Shown: in pieces, positions 17,638-25,872 of the stretch
Layout: each line of letters begins with the position of its first letter
Position numbering within the stretch: the first letter of the stretch is position 1
From: Jhaorihella thermophila
GTDB taxonomy: Bacteria > Pseudomonadota > Alphaproteobacteria > Rhodobacterales > Rhodobacteraceae
Length of the DNA stretch: 64,000 bases
Reading direction: 5' to 3'
Assembly (NCBI RefSeq): GCF_900108275.1
Contig: NZ_FNVD01000001.1
Coordinates: 372,001 to 436,000, forward strand
Position numbers and translations under genes: made by a program
The notes under the pieces: generated by a model
What the model saw: only the letters and a program-made list of their open reading frames with translations
Databases searched by the model: none
What the model was told of the DNA's origin: nothing

Positions 17638-18114
17638 ATGGCCGATATCGGCGCCTATCTGAAGAAACATACCGAGGCCCTGGTCAAGGATGTCGGGATC
17701 GAGGCGGCCTGCCGGATCACGGGCAAGTCCAAGGCTACGTTGGGGCGGTATTATTCCGAGCATGAGGAACACGCCGACCGGTTCATGCCGGTGGACGCGG
17801 TGGCGCAGCTCGAGGCGGCGGCGTCCTATCCGCATGTGACCGGGGCGCTGGCCGAACTGCAGGGTATCTCGATTTCCTTCGATGATAACCATCGCCGCCC
17901 GAACGCGGCGCGCGACGGCGGGGTGAATGCGGATGTGGTCGCGCTGAGCCAGCGGTTCGCAATGCTGATGGCGGAATACCAGCAGGCGATCGAGGACGGG
18001 GTCATCACCGCCGCCGAGGCCAAGCGGCTGCTGCAGGAAACCCAGGCGCTGCAGCAGGTCCTGGTCGAGATGAAGCTGCATCTCGAGGAGCAGAAGGTTT
18101 CGGTGGTGAAATGA
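17638..18114 (+). CDS. conserved protein with N-terminal HTH-like segment and C-terminal coiled coil
   Basis: This 158-residue soluble protein begins MADIGAYLKKHTE. Residues about 17-36 (EAACRITGKSKATLGRYYSE region) read like a helix-turn-helix and recall phage CII-type regulators. The C-terminus (about 120-155) is a charged amphipathic helix likely to form a coiled coil. ATG 17638 follows a G-rich ribosome-binding site, although the frame is open from 17533. I infer a small DNA-binding or structural protein. No operon partner is visible, as the next gene converges 22 bases away. Confidence 0.65.
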   Translation: MADIGAYLKKHTEALVKDVGIEAACRITGKSKATLGRYYSEHEEHADRFMPVDAVAQLEAAASYPHVTGALAELQGISISFDDNHRRPNAARDGGVNADVVALSQRFAMLMAEYQQAIEDGVITAAEAKRLLQETQALQQVLVEMKLHLEEQKVSVVK

Positions 18115-18136
18115 CGCCCCGGATCAGGTGCCCGGA

Positions 18137-19267
18137 TCAGGCGGCGCTGCGGCGCTCGACGATCACGGATCCGACCGAATAGCCCGCGCCGAACGAACAG
18201 ATCACGCCGATGTCGCCATCGCTCAGGTCGTCGGAATTCTGCGAGAACGCGATGATCGACCCCGCGGACGAGGTGTTGGCGTATTCCTGCAGAATGTTGG
18301 GCTGTTCCTCGGGGGTGGGCGTGCGGCCCAGCACCTTCTTGCCGATGAAGTCGTTCATCGACTTGTTGGCCTGATGCAGCCACATCCGTTTCAGGTCCGA
18401 TGGCGCGATCCCTTCGGCGGCCATGTGCTCGGCGATGTGCTGGCTGACCATCGGCACGACTTCCTTGAACACCTTGCGGCCGTTTTGCATGAACTGCATG
18501 TCGCGCCGGTCCTTCATCCCGTCGGGCCGGCAGCGGCGAAGAAAGCCGTTGTTGTTTCGGATGTTGTTGGAAAACTGCGTGGCGCAGCGGGTGGACCGGA
18601 TCACGAAATGCGGGCCCCTTGCGTCTTCGACCCGTTCGATCAGCGTGGCGGTCGCCACATCGCCAAAGATGAAGTGGCAATCGCGGTCGCGCCACTCCAG
18701 GTGGCCCGAGCAGATCTCGGGGTTGACCACCAGCGCCGAGCGGACCGTGCCGGCCCGGATCATGTCGGCGGCGGCCTGAATGCCGAAGGTGGCCGACGAA
18801 CAGGCCACGTTCATGTCGAAGGCAAAGCCCTTGATCCCCAACAGATTCTGGATTTCCACGGCCATGGCCGGATAGGCCCGTTCCATGTTCGACGCGGCGC
18901 AGATCACGGCATCCACGTCCGCAGGCGTCTTGCCGGACTGCGAGAAGGCCTTGTGCGCGGCGTCCAGCGCCATTTCCGCCATCAGCGAGGGTTCATCGTC
19001 GCTGCGCTGGCGCAGCAGCGGGTGCATCACCTGCGGATCCAGGATGCCCGTCTTGTCGATCACATGCCGCCGCTCGATGCCCGAGGCTTTGACGATGAAC
19101 TCCTCGGACGAGTGTTCCTTGGCCTCGACCGTTCCGGCGGCGATCTCTTCGGCATGTTCGGCGTTGAAACGGTCGGCATAGGCGTTGTAGGCCGCGACCA
19201 GTTCGGCGTTGGTGATGACCTGTTCGGGCGTGAAGACACCGGTTCCGGTGATGGCTGGCGTATGCAT
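18137..19267 (-). CDS. beta-ketoacyl-ACP synthase III-like condensing enzyme
   Basis: This 376-residue thiolase-fold enzyme has the KAS III triad: Cys156 in NVACSSATFG, His in LHQANKSM and Asn in NTSSAGS. It is longer than typical FabH (about 320) because of an insert rich in charged residues (about 26-60). It resembles the Pseudomonas FabH-like subgroup (PA3286 type) reported to load medium-chain acyl-CoA into fatty-acid synthesis. It lies apart from other lipid genes, and the subgroup assignment is from memory of sequence patterns. A CGGAG ribosome-binding site precedes ATG 19267. Confidence 0.85.
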   Translation of the reverse strand: MHTPAITGTGVFTPEQVITNAELVAAYNAYADRFNAEHAEEIAAGTVEAKEHSSEEFIVKASGIERRHVIDKTGILDPQVMHPLLRQRSDDEPSLMAEMALDAAHKAFSQSGKTPADVDAVICAASNMERAYPAMAVEIQNLLGIKGFAFDMNVACSSATFGIQAAADMIRAGTVRSALVVNPEICSGHLEWRDRDCHFIFGDVATATLIERVEDARGPHFVIRSTRCATQFSNNIRNNNGFLRRCRPDGMKDRRDMQFMQNGRKVFKEVVPMVSQHIAEHMAAEGIAPSDLKRMWLHQANKSMNDFIGKKVLGRTPTPEEQPNILQEYANTSSAGSIIAFSQNSDDLSDGDIGVICSFGAGYSVGSVIVERRSAA

Positions 19268-19432
19268 GTCGGACTCCGTCGGAAGGTTCCGCGATGTGGC
19301 CGCAAAGGCGGGGCAAGGTCAAGGGGGGCAGACGGATGATGGGGGCGAATTGTCGGCGCTGACGGATATTTGACGTGGCAACCTGCCGGAGTTGGGATAG
19401 CATGTCGCCGCTGGCTTGAGGGGATTGTTCCG

Positions 19433-19840
19433 ATGCGTTTTTTCCATGTCTTTGCCGCGGTGTTGACCTTTGCCGTGGCCGCGCAGCCAGCCTATGCCTT
19501 TACCAGCCGCAACGGGGCGCGCGTGAATCAGGTCGACGCCGCCGTTTTCGAGGTGGTTCCGCGCGGCGCGTCGAACGGCCCCGACATCTGGTGCGCTGCC
19601 TCGGAATATGCGCGGATGCAGTTGGGGGCGTCCTGGAGTGCCGAGATTTTCGTAGTGCGCGGTCGAGGGCCCAGCGTCACCACGAACCGCCGAACGGCGG
19701 TCCAGTTCACGCTGGATCCCGCCGCGGCCGGGGTGACGCCTTCCGGCGGGTCGATCAGTCTCAATTCCCTGAAGGCAGGAGAGCACATGTCCGTCCAGTT
19801 GGCCAATACCCAGTGCAATGTCCCTTTCGGGCGATTCTAG
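19433..19840 (+). CDS. small secreted protein, first of a tandem pair
   Basis: This 135-residue protein has a signal peptide (MRFF then a hydrophobic core ending AAQPAYA) and a mature part of about 110 residues with two cysteines, one in DIWCAASEYA and one near the C-terminus (TQCNVPF), which could form a disulfide. The pattern VFEVVPRG...WCAA is repeated in the next gene (VFEVVNRS...WCAA), so the two are diverged paralogues. I do not recognise a named family. It is probably periplasmic. The gap to the next gene is 16 bases. Confidence 0.75.
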   Translation: MRFFHVFAAVLTFAVAAQPAYAFTSRNGARVNQVDAAVFEVVPRGASNGPDIWCAASEYARMQLGASWSAEIFVVRGRGPSVTTNRRTAVQFTLDPAAAGVTPSGGSISLNSLKAGEHMSVQLANTQCNVPFGRF

Positions 19841-19856
19841 GCGTGAAGGTTCGGGA

Positions 19857-20279
19857 ATGAACAGGATGCGGACATCATTGGCGTTCCGGGCCATCGTGGC
19901 GGCCGGACTGATCGCGTTGCCGGGGATGGCGTCCGCCCAATGGCGTGCTGTCAATCGCAGCGAGGTGTTCCCGATTTCGAAGGGCGTGTTCGAGGTGGTG
20001 AACCGCAGCAGTTCCCGGACCCAGGACTACTGGTGCGCTGCGGGCGACTACGCGATCACCCAGCTGCGAACGGCCGCGACCCAGCGGATTTATGTGTCGG
20101 TTCCGATCGGCGCCAGCCAGTTCCGGTCCGGCAAGCGGGGCGTGCGGTTCTCGCTGACGCCGCCGCCGGAGGGACCGGCGCCGGACAGTTATTCGCTGTC
20201 GGTGAAGAAGGTGGGAGAGAACCTGACCGCCGCCTCGGCACGGAACTACTGCTACGACGATCTTTTCCTGGATTTCTGA
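19857..20279 (+). CDS. small secreted protein, second of a tandem pair
   Basis: This 140-residue protein has a signal peptide ending near MASAQ and the same layout as the gene before it: VFEVVNRS, DYWCAAGDYA and a late cysteine (RNYCYDD). Start ATG 19857 has GAAGG upstream; ATG 19866 is an alternative. Both proteins probably have the same fold and sit in the periplasm. The function is unknown. Confidence 0.75.
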   Translation: MNRMRTSLAFRAIVAAGLIALPGMASAQWRAVNRSEVFPISKGVFEVVNRSSSRTQDYWCAAGDYAITQLRTAATQRIYVSVPIGASQFRSGKRGVRFSLTPPPEGPAPDSYSLSVKKVGENLTAASARNYCYDDLFLDF

Positions 20280-20292
20280 CGGGATTCGGCGC

Positions 20293-20523
20293 TTAGCCGG
20301 GGTTTGCGGTCGTGACTGACCGGACCGTCTTGGCCAGCAGCAGCGCCCAGGGGGCCGCGTGCAGGATGAGGTCGAAGATGTCGATCGGGCGCGTCAGCGT
20401 GCCCGCCGCCAGCATCTTCAGCTTTTCCCAGATATGCGGCTCGGGCAGGAACGGCGCCAAGCCCAGCGTCAGCGCGGCAATGATCGCCAGCGGCCATGAA
20501 ACCTGATCCAGCAGCGCGCCCAT
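20293..20523 (-). CDS. small conserved-looking membrane protein
   Basis: The 76-residue protein starts at ATG 20523 with AGAGGG about 7 bases upstream. It has an N-terminal membrane helix (SWPLAIIAALTLGLAPF) and a second hydrophobic segment near the C-terminus (LILHAAPWALLLA). Between them lies the amphipathic stretch EPHIWEKLKMLAAG. I do not know the function. The clean ribosome-binding site and non-random hydrophobic layout argue for a real gene. It lies downstream of the two tRNA-Asp genes on the same strand. Confidence 0.65.
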   Translation of the reverse strand: MGALLDQVSWPLAIIAALTLGLAPFLPEPHIWEKLKMLAAGTLTRPIDIFDLILHAAPWALLLAKTVRSVTTANPG

Positions 20524-20549
20524 ATGCAAACCCTCTGCGAAAGAAGAAG

Positions 20550-20626
20550 TGGCGCGGTTGACGGGGCTCGAACCCGCGACCCCCGGCGTGACAGGCCGGT
20601 ACTCTAACCAACTGAGCTACAACCGC
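20550..20626 (-). tRNA. tRNA-Asp (GTC)
   Basis: On the minus strand, 77 bases including an encoded CCA fold into a cloverleaf. The acceptor stem GCGGTTG/CAACCGC is at 20620-20626 and 20554-20560, the T arm carries GTTCGAGCC, and the anticodon loop reads CTGTCAC, giving anticodon GTC. It appears identical to the copy 118 bases upstream. Confidence 0.97.
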
Positions 20627-20667
20627 GCATTTTCGGTGCCCTTCCCGGGCCGGGGTTCTGGCAGCGG

Positions 20668-20744
20668 TGGCGCGGTTGACGGGGCTCGAACCCGCGACCC
20701 CCGGCGTGACAGGCCGGTACTCTAACCAACTGAGCTACAACCGC
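20668..20744 (-). tRNA. tRNA-Asp (GTC), second copy
   Basis: This has the same 77-base sequence and anticodon GTC as the neighbouring copy, with encoded CCA. A 41-base spacer separates the two, so they are probably processed from one transcript. Confidence 0.97.
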
Positions 20745-20845
20745 TCGCTGCCGATCCGGGTCATCCCGGATGCCCGGGTGTATTATGGTGCCGGCCATTT
20801 CCCGTCAAGCGGGGTTTGGCGAAAAAAATGCCTTGTGCAAAAAAA

Positions 20846-21745
20846 TCACGCCTCGCATCCGTCCGGCTTCAGCCCCCCCTGCGAGCGGAACAGCCGGGTG
20901 GAGGAAAACATCGCCTCCAGCTCCTCGATCCGCTCGCGGGCCTCTTCCCAGCGCATGTTCTGCACCTCGGCGATCAGAGCTTCGGCGATCAGCATCAGCG
21001 CTATGGTCGAATCCCAGCTCGACGGCGCCTCGACCAGCCCGTGAAAGGTGAAATCGGCAACCCGTCCGATCGGCGAGCCCCATTGATCGGTGAACAGCAC
21101 CACCGTGGCACCGCGTTCGCTGGCCAGTTTGGCCAGCCGCTCCAGATCGGCCTCGTAGCGGCGGATGTCGAAGATCACCAGAACGGTGCGGTCATCCATG
21201 TCCAGCAGATATTGCGGCCAGACATTGGTGGAGTTGCCCAGCTGCGTGACATGGGGGCGGATGATCTGGAGATGGTTGAACAGGTAGTCCGCGTTCGACC
21301 GGGTGATCCGGCCGCCCACGACGTAAACCGTCCGGCGCGTGTCGGCCAGCACCCGTGCCACCGTGTCGAAAAGGGCGGGATCGATCCGGTCCAGCGTGTG
21401 GCGCATGTTTTCGCTGACGGCTTCGGCAAAGCGGGACAGAAGGTGGCGCGCGCCGTCATCGGAGCCCCAGTCGTCGCGCTTGGAAATCGGCTTCTTGATC
21501 TGTGCGGCGAGTTCGGCGCGCAGCGCGTCCTGAAGCGCCGGGAAGCCCTCGAATCCCAGCTTGCGGGCCATGCGGATGACGGTCGGGGTGGATACGCCCG
21601 CCGCCGTGGCCAGCCTGGTGATCGATTGCAGTCCCGCCATCGGGTAATCCTGCAGCAGAACCGAGGCCAGCTGGCGTTCCGACCGGGTCAGGTCGTCCAT
21701 GCTGTCCTGAATCATCTGCTTGACCAGTCGCGTCGTGGGGGCCAC
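20846..21745 (-). CDS. MurR/RpiR family transcriptional regulator
   Basis: This 299-residue protein has an N-terminal HTH domain (the recognition segment near GVSTPTVIRMARKLGF) and a C-terminal SIS domain that usually binds a phosphosugar or related ligand (around VVGGRITRSNADYLF). The GTG start at 21745 gives the normal N-terminal length. It is divergent from the catabolic operon starting at 21849, with about 100 bases between starts, and so is the likely repressor or activator of that operon. The ligand is unknown; members of this family also respond to non-sugar substrates. Confidence 0.88.
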   Translation of the reverse strand: MAPTTRLVKQMIQDSMDDLTRSERQLASVLLQDYPMAGLQSITRLATAAGVSTPTVIRMARKLGFEGFPALQDALRAELAAQIKKPISKRDDWGSDDGARHLLSRFAEAVSENMRHTLDRIDPALFDTVARVLADTRRTVYVVGGRITRSNADYLFNHLQIIRPHVTQLGNSTNVWPQYLLDMDDRTVLVIFDIRRYEADLERLAKLASERGATVVLFTDQWGSPIGRVADFTFHGLVEAPSSWDSTIALMLIAEALIAEVQNMRWEEARERIEELEAMFSSTRLFRSQGGLKPDGCEA

Positions 21746-21812
21746 GGGTGCCTCGTATTTTAGCGTTTGTTACAGGTTATTGGTCTGTGAAAATATGTCT
21801 ACAGAAAAATTC

Positions 21813-21839
21813 TTGACAGGTGAATGAATGCTGTAGCCA
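21813..21839 (+). promoter_or_regulatory. possible promoter of the catabolic operon
   Basis: A perfect -35 hexamer TTGACA at 21813-21818 has only a weak -10 (TAGCCA at 21834-21839, 15-base spacing). The 94-base spacer around it is AT-rich compared with its surroundings and is where the RpiR protein would be expected to bind. I see no clean inverted repeat. Confidence 0.35.
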
Positions 21840-21848
21840 ATGTTTCAC

Positions 21849-22640
21849 ATGGCTGCCGACACCGATTCACTTTTGCTGACCGAAGACGAACGCCCCGCGG
21901 CGCGCGTCTTCAATCCCGGCGGGCGGGCCGGGGTCGTTCTGGTCTGCGAACATGCCAGCCGGTTCATCCCGGCCGCCCTGGGCGGGCTGGGGTTGAACGA
22001 GGCCGGCCGGCGGTCTCACGCGGCCTGGGACATCGGTGCGCTGGACACGGCCCGGGCCATGGCCGAGGCGATGGACGCGCCGCTGGTCCATTCCTGCGTC
22101 AGCCGCCTGGTCTATGACTGTAACCGCCCGCCCGAGGCGCCGGACGCGATGCCCGCGCGCAGCGAACGAATCGTGGTGCCGGGCAACGAGGGGCTGACCG
22201 AGGCGCAGCGGGCGCAGCGGGTGCGCGAGGTGTTCGTGCCCTTCTCGGCGCTGGTGGAACAAACGCTGGATGCGCGCGCGGACCCGCCGGTTCTGGTGAC
22301 GGTGCACAGTTTCACGCCGGTCTACATGGGCCGGCCGCGCGCGGCGCAGATCGGCATCCTGCACGACACGGATTCGCGGCTGGCCGATGCCATGCTGGAG
22401 AGCGCCGGCCGGCACACGGAGCTGCGGGTCGCCCGCAATGACCCCTACGGCCCCGAGGACGGCGTGACCTACACGCTGCGCCGCCACGGGCTGCCGCGCG
22501 GGCTGCTGAACGTGATGATCGAGGTGCGGAACGATCTTCTTCGCACCCCCGACGACTGCGCCGGGATGGCGCGGTTGCTGGCGGGATGGTTGGAGGAAGC
22601 CATTGCCGCCGCGAAAGAGGGAGGAGAACGGAAAGGATGA
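21849..22640 (+). CDS. N-formylglutamate amidohydrolase family protein
   Basis: This zinc-type amidohydrolase (263 residues from ATG 21849; ATG 21840 is in frame) matches the FGase/HutG family, with VCEHASRFIP near the N-terminus, YDCNRPPEAP in the middle and VTVHSFTPVYMG. HutG-type members release formate from N-formyl-L-glutamate in histidine breakdown, but no hut genes are here. It is the first gene of a TRAP, ligase and dehydrogenase operon, 13 bases before dctQ, so I infer it cleaves an N-acyl or gamma-glutamyl intermediate of that route. No clear ribosome-binding site is seen. Confidence 0.82.
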   Translation: MAADTDSLLLTEDERPAARVFNPGGRAGVVLVCEHASRFIPAALGGLGLNEAGRRSHAAWDIGALDTARAMAEAMDAPLVHSCVSRLVYDCNRPPEAPDAMPARSERIVVPGNEGLTEAQRAQRVREVFVPFSALVEQTLDARADPPVLVTVHSFTPVYMGRPRAAQIGILHDTDSRLADAMLESAGRHTELRVARNDPYGPEDGVTYTLRRHGLPRGLLNVMIEVRNDLLRTPDDCAGMARLLAGWLEEAIAAAKEGGERKG

Positions 22641-22653
22641 AACCGGAGTTCCC

Positions 22654-23322
22654 ATGCCCCGCGTGATCGTCGGATATGTGCGCACGGTGGATGCGATCAA
22701 CTACCGGCTGGGCCGGATCATCATGTATGGCCTGTTCGTGATGGTCGCGGTGCTGCTGTGGTCGTCGATCAGCAAGACTCTGTTCGTGCCGTCGCGCTGG
22801 ACGCTGGAGGTCGCGCAGTTCGCGCTGGTGGCCTATTACCTGCTGGGCGGGCCCTATTCGATCCAGCTGGGGGCGAATGTGCGGATGGACCTGTTCTATG
22901 GCAGCTGGACCCCGCGGCAGAAGGCGTGGATGGACGTCTTCACCATCTGGTTCCTGATCTTCTACCTGGCGGTGATGATCCACGGGGCGATCGAATCCAC
23001 CGCCTATTCGCTGGGCTATTTCGGGGATCAGCCCTATCACTTCTTCCGCGACTTCTTTGCCGCGCTGCTGACCGGCGGGCCGGACGCGGCGGCCGAAAAG
23101 CTGGGCTATATCGAACGGTCCCCCACCGCGTGGCGGCCCTATCTCTGGCCGGTCAAGGTCATTGCCACGATCGGCATCTTCCTGATGCTGCTGCAGGCGG
23201 TTTCCGAGTTCTTCAAGGATCTGGCCCTGATCCGGGGGGTCGATCTCTACAAGGACTCCCCCGCCCACAAGCACCACGAAGAAGACATCTGTGACGACCT
23301 CCGTGAAGAGGAGGGCGCCTGA
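22654..23322 (+). CDS. TRAP transporter small permease (DctQ)
   Basis: This is the four-helix small membrane subunit of a tripartite ATP-independent periplasmic transporter. At 222 residues it is longer than the usual 160-180, with an extended loop between helices three and four (about 110-160). The start ATG 22654 has GGAG 6 bases upstream. Its stop overlaps the dctM start (TGATG). It works with DctM and the Tat-exported DctP next door, using a sodium or proton gradient for uptake. Confidence 0.92.
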   Translation: MPRVIVGYVRTVDAINYRLGRIIMYGLFVMVAVLLWSSISKTLFVPSRWTLEVAQFALVAYYLLGGPYSIQLGANVRMDLFYGSWTPRQKAWMDVFTIWFLIFYLAVMIHGAIESTAYSLGYFGDQPYHFFRDFFAALLTGGPDAAAEKLGYIERSPTAWRPYLWPVKVIATIGIFLMLLQAVSEFFKDLALIRGVDLYKDSPAHKHHEEDICDDLREEEGA

Positions 23323-24650
23323 TGTCCCATGAGATGATCGCCCTCTTCATGTTCTCGGTCATGATGGTGATGCTGTTGACCGGGCAGCGCGTGTTCGGCG
23401 CGATCGGCTTTGTGGCGGCCATTTCGGCGCTGTGGCTGTGGGGGACGGGCGGGTCGGACATTCCCTTTGCGGCGGTGATGAAGCTGATGAAGTGGTATCC
23501 GCTTCTGACCCTGCCGATGTTCATCTTCATGGGCTACGTGCTGTCGGAATCGAAGATCGCCGACGACCTTTACAGAATGTTTCACGTCTGGATGGGGCCC
23601 GTGCCCGGCGGGCTGGCGATCGGCACGATCGGGCTGATGGTGCTGATCTCGGCCATGAACGGGCTTTCGGTCGCGGGCATGGCGATCGGGGCGACGATCG
23701 CGCTGCCCGAACTGCTGAAGCGCGACTACGACAAGAAGATGATCACCGGGGTGATCCAGGCGGGATCCAGCCTTGGCATCCTCGTGCCGCCTTCGGTGGT
23801 GTTGGTACTCTATGCGATGATTGCCCGCCAGCCGGTGGGGCAGCTGTGGCTGGCCGGCGTCATTCCGGGGCTGATGATGGCGGCGCTGTTCATCATCTAC
23901 ATCTATATCCGTTGCCGGATCACGCCGTCGCTGGGACCGACGCTGAGCGCTGAGGAACGGGCCGAGATCACCATGACCGAAAAGCTGCGTCTGCTGCGGG
24001 CGGGGCTTCTGCCGCTGGCGATCTTTTTTGCCATGATGTTCCCCTTCGTGAAGGGCTGGACGTCGCTCACCGAAAGCTCGGCCATCGGTGCCATGACCGC
24101 CTTTGTCGCCGCCGTCATCAAGCGGCGCATGACCTGGAAGGTGTTCGAGAAATCGGTGCGCTCGACGCTGGCGGTCAGCTGCATGTTCATGTTCATCATC
24201 GTCGCCGCGATGGGGTTCGGCGCGGTGTTTGACGGGCTGGGCGCGGTGCAGGCGATCGACAGGCTGTTCACCGAACGGCTGGGGCTTTCCCCCTGGATGA
24301 TCCTGGTGCTGATGCAGCTGAGCTTTCTGGTGATGGGCACCTTTCTGGACGACACGGCGATGCTGGTGATCGTGGCGCCGCTCTATATTCCGCTGGTGCG
24401 CGAACTGGGCTTCGACCTGGTGTGGTATGGCGTGCTCTATACGATCACCACGCAGATCGCCTACATGACGCCGCCCTTCGGCTACAACCTGTTCCTCATG
24501 CGCGCCATGGCCCCGCCCGAGATCACCATGCGCGACATCTACGGATCCATCATCCCCTTTGTCGGCGTGATGATCTTTGCCTTGGCCATCAACATGATCT
24601 TCCCCGAGATCGCGCTGTGGCTGCCGGAACTGGTCTACGAGGGGCGATGA
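23322..24650 (+). CDS. TRAP transporter large permease (DctM)
   Basis: This 442-residue polytopic inner-membrane protein is the channel subunit of the TRAP system. It shows DctM patterns such as GSSLGILVPPSVVLVLYAM in the middle and a late MTPPFGYNLFLM segment. It overlaps dctQ by one base and is followed after 89 bases by dctP. Confidence 0.95.
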   Translation: MSHEMIALFMFSVMMVMLLTGQRVFGAIGFVAAISALWLWGTGGSDIPFAAVMKLMKWYPLLTLPMFIFMGYVLSESKIADDLYRMFHVWMGPVPGGLAIGTIGLMVLISAMNGLSVAGMAIGATIALPELLKRDYDKKMITGVIQAGSSLGILVPPSVVLVLYAMIARQPVGQLWLAGVIPGLMMAALFIIYIYIRCRITPSLGPTLSAEERAEITMTEKLRLLRAGLLPLAIFFAMMFPFVKGWTSLTESSAIGAMTAFVAAVIKRRMTWKVFEKSVRSTLAVSCMFMFIIVAAMGFGAVFDGLGAVQAIDRLFTERLGLSPWMILVLMQLSFLVMGTFLDDTAMLVIVAPLYIPLVRELGFDLVWYGVLYTITTQIAYMTPPFGYNLFLMRAMAPPEITMRDIYGSIIPFVGVMIFALAINMIFPEIALWLPELVYEGR

Positions 24651-24739
24651 CGATGAGACGGGATCACGATGACAACAAGAACTCCGCCAAAGGAGCCGGG
24701 CACAACACTGAAAGCAAAGTTCAGCAAGGAGACTTCGAT

Positions 24740-25777
24740 ATGACGACAAGACGCAAGTTTTTGAAAACCGCCGGCGTCGGCGCTGCGGCGAGCCTCGCCG
24801 CCCCGGCCGTTCACGCCCAAGGCGCCAAGATCAAGTGGCGGCTTCAGACCTATGCCGGCCCGGCTTTGGCCGAGCAGGTGGTCAAGCCGATGGTGGACAA
24901 GTTCAACGCCATTGCCGGCGACGAGATGCAGATCGAGCTCTATACCGCCGACCAGCTGGTGCCCACGGGCGAGCTGTTCCGGGCGATGCAGAAGGGCACG
25001 ATCGACGCGGTGCAGTCGGATGACGATTCCATGGCCTCGCCCACCGAAGTGACCGTGTTCGGCGGCTATTTCCCCTTTGCCCTGCGCTACAGCCTGGATG
25101 TGCCGGTGCTGTTCAATCAGTATGGCCTGGACGAGATCTGGAAGGCCGAATACGCCAAGGTGGGCGTCCAGCACATCTCGGCCGGGGCCTGGGATCCGTG
25201 CCATTTCGCTACCAAGAAGCCGGTGACTTCGCTGAAGGATCTGGACGGACTGCGAGTCTTCACTTTTCCCACCGCGGGGCGGTTCATGTCGCGTTTCGGC
25301 ATCGTGCCGGTGACGCTGCCCTGGGAAGACGTCGAGGTCGCCCTGCAGACCGGCGAGATCGACGCCATCGCCTGGTCGGGCATCACCGAGGACTACACCG
25401 TCGGTTGGGCGGACGTGACCGACTATTTCCTGACCAACAACATCTCGGGCGCGTGGATCGGGCATTTCTTCGTCAACATGCAACGGTGGGCGGATCTGCC
25501 CGATCACCTCAAGACGCTGTTCCAGGTGTGCTGCGATTCCAGCCATTACCGCCGGCAGTGGTGGTATTGGGGCGGCGAGGCCGCGCTGCGGGTCAACGGC
25601 ACCAAGCTGAAGCTGACCGCGATCCCGGACGAGGAATGGGCCCAGGTCGAGGCCGAGGCGCAGAAGTTCTGGGACGAGATCGCCAGCGAGTCCGAGGTCA
25701 AGGCGCAGGTGGTCGCCAAGATCAAGGAATACAACGCCGTGATGGCCAAGGCCGGCCGGCCCTATCGCTATACCTGA
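24740..25777 (+). CDS. TRAP transporter substrate-binding protein (DctP), Tat-exported
   Basis: This 345-residue periplasmic binding protein has a twin-arginine signal (TTRRKFLKTAG, cleavage near VHAQ). The mature domain shows DctP patterns such as GELFRAMQKGTIDAVQ and the arginine in LRVFTFPTAGRF that usually grips a carboxylate, then ALQTGEIDAIAW and WYWGGEAALR. AAGGAG lies 8 bases before ATG 24740. The binding-site arginine suggests an anionic or carboxylated ligand in most relatives, which should be weighed against the amine model for this operon. Confidence 0.92.
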   Translation: MTTRRKFLKTAGVGAAASLAAPAVHAQGAKIKWRLQTYAGPALAEQVVKPMVDKFNAIAGDEMQIELYTADQLVPTGELFRAMQKGTIDAVQSDDDSMASPTEVTVFGGYFPFALRYSLDVPVLFNQYGLDEIWKAEYAKVGVQHISAGAWDPCHFATKKPVTSLKDLDGLRVFTFPTAGRFMSRFGIVPVTLPWEDVEVALQTGEIDAIAWSGITEDYTVGWADVTDYFLTNNISGAWIGHFFVNMQRWADLPDHLKTLFQVCCDSSHYRRQWWYWGGEAALRVNGTKLKLTAIPDEEWAQVEAEAQKFWDEIASESEVKAQVVAKIKEYNAVMAKAGRPYRYT

Positions 25778-25784
25778 CATGGAC

Positions 25785-25841
25785 GCGGCCCGGCCGGGCC
25801 GCGCCCCTGGCAACCGAGAGGCCCCGGTTCGCGCCGGGGCC
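25785..25841 (+). terminator. tandem hairpins after dctP
   Basis: Two consecutive strong inverted repeats follow the binding-protein gene: a perfect 18-base palindrome at 25785-25802, and an 8-bp stem at 25820-25827 with 25834-25841 around a 6-base loop. There is no T tract, and the operon evidently continues to the ligase gene 31 bases on. They probably protect upstream mRNA or reduce read-through. Confidence 0.6.
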
Positions 25842-25872
25842 GATCCGCGACTGACAAACGGGATGAACGCCA

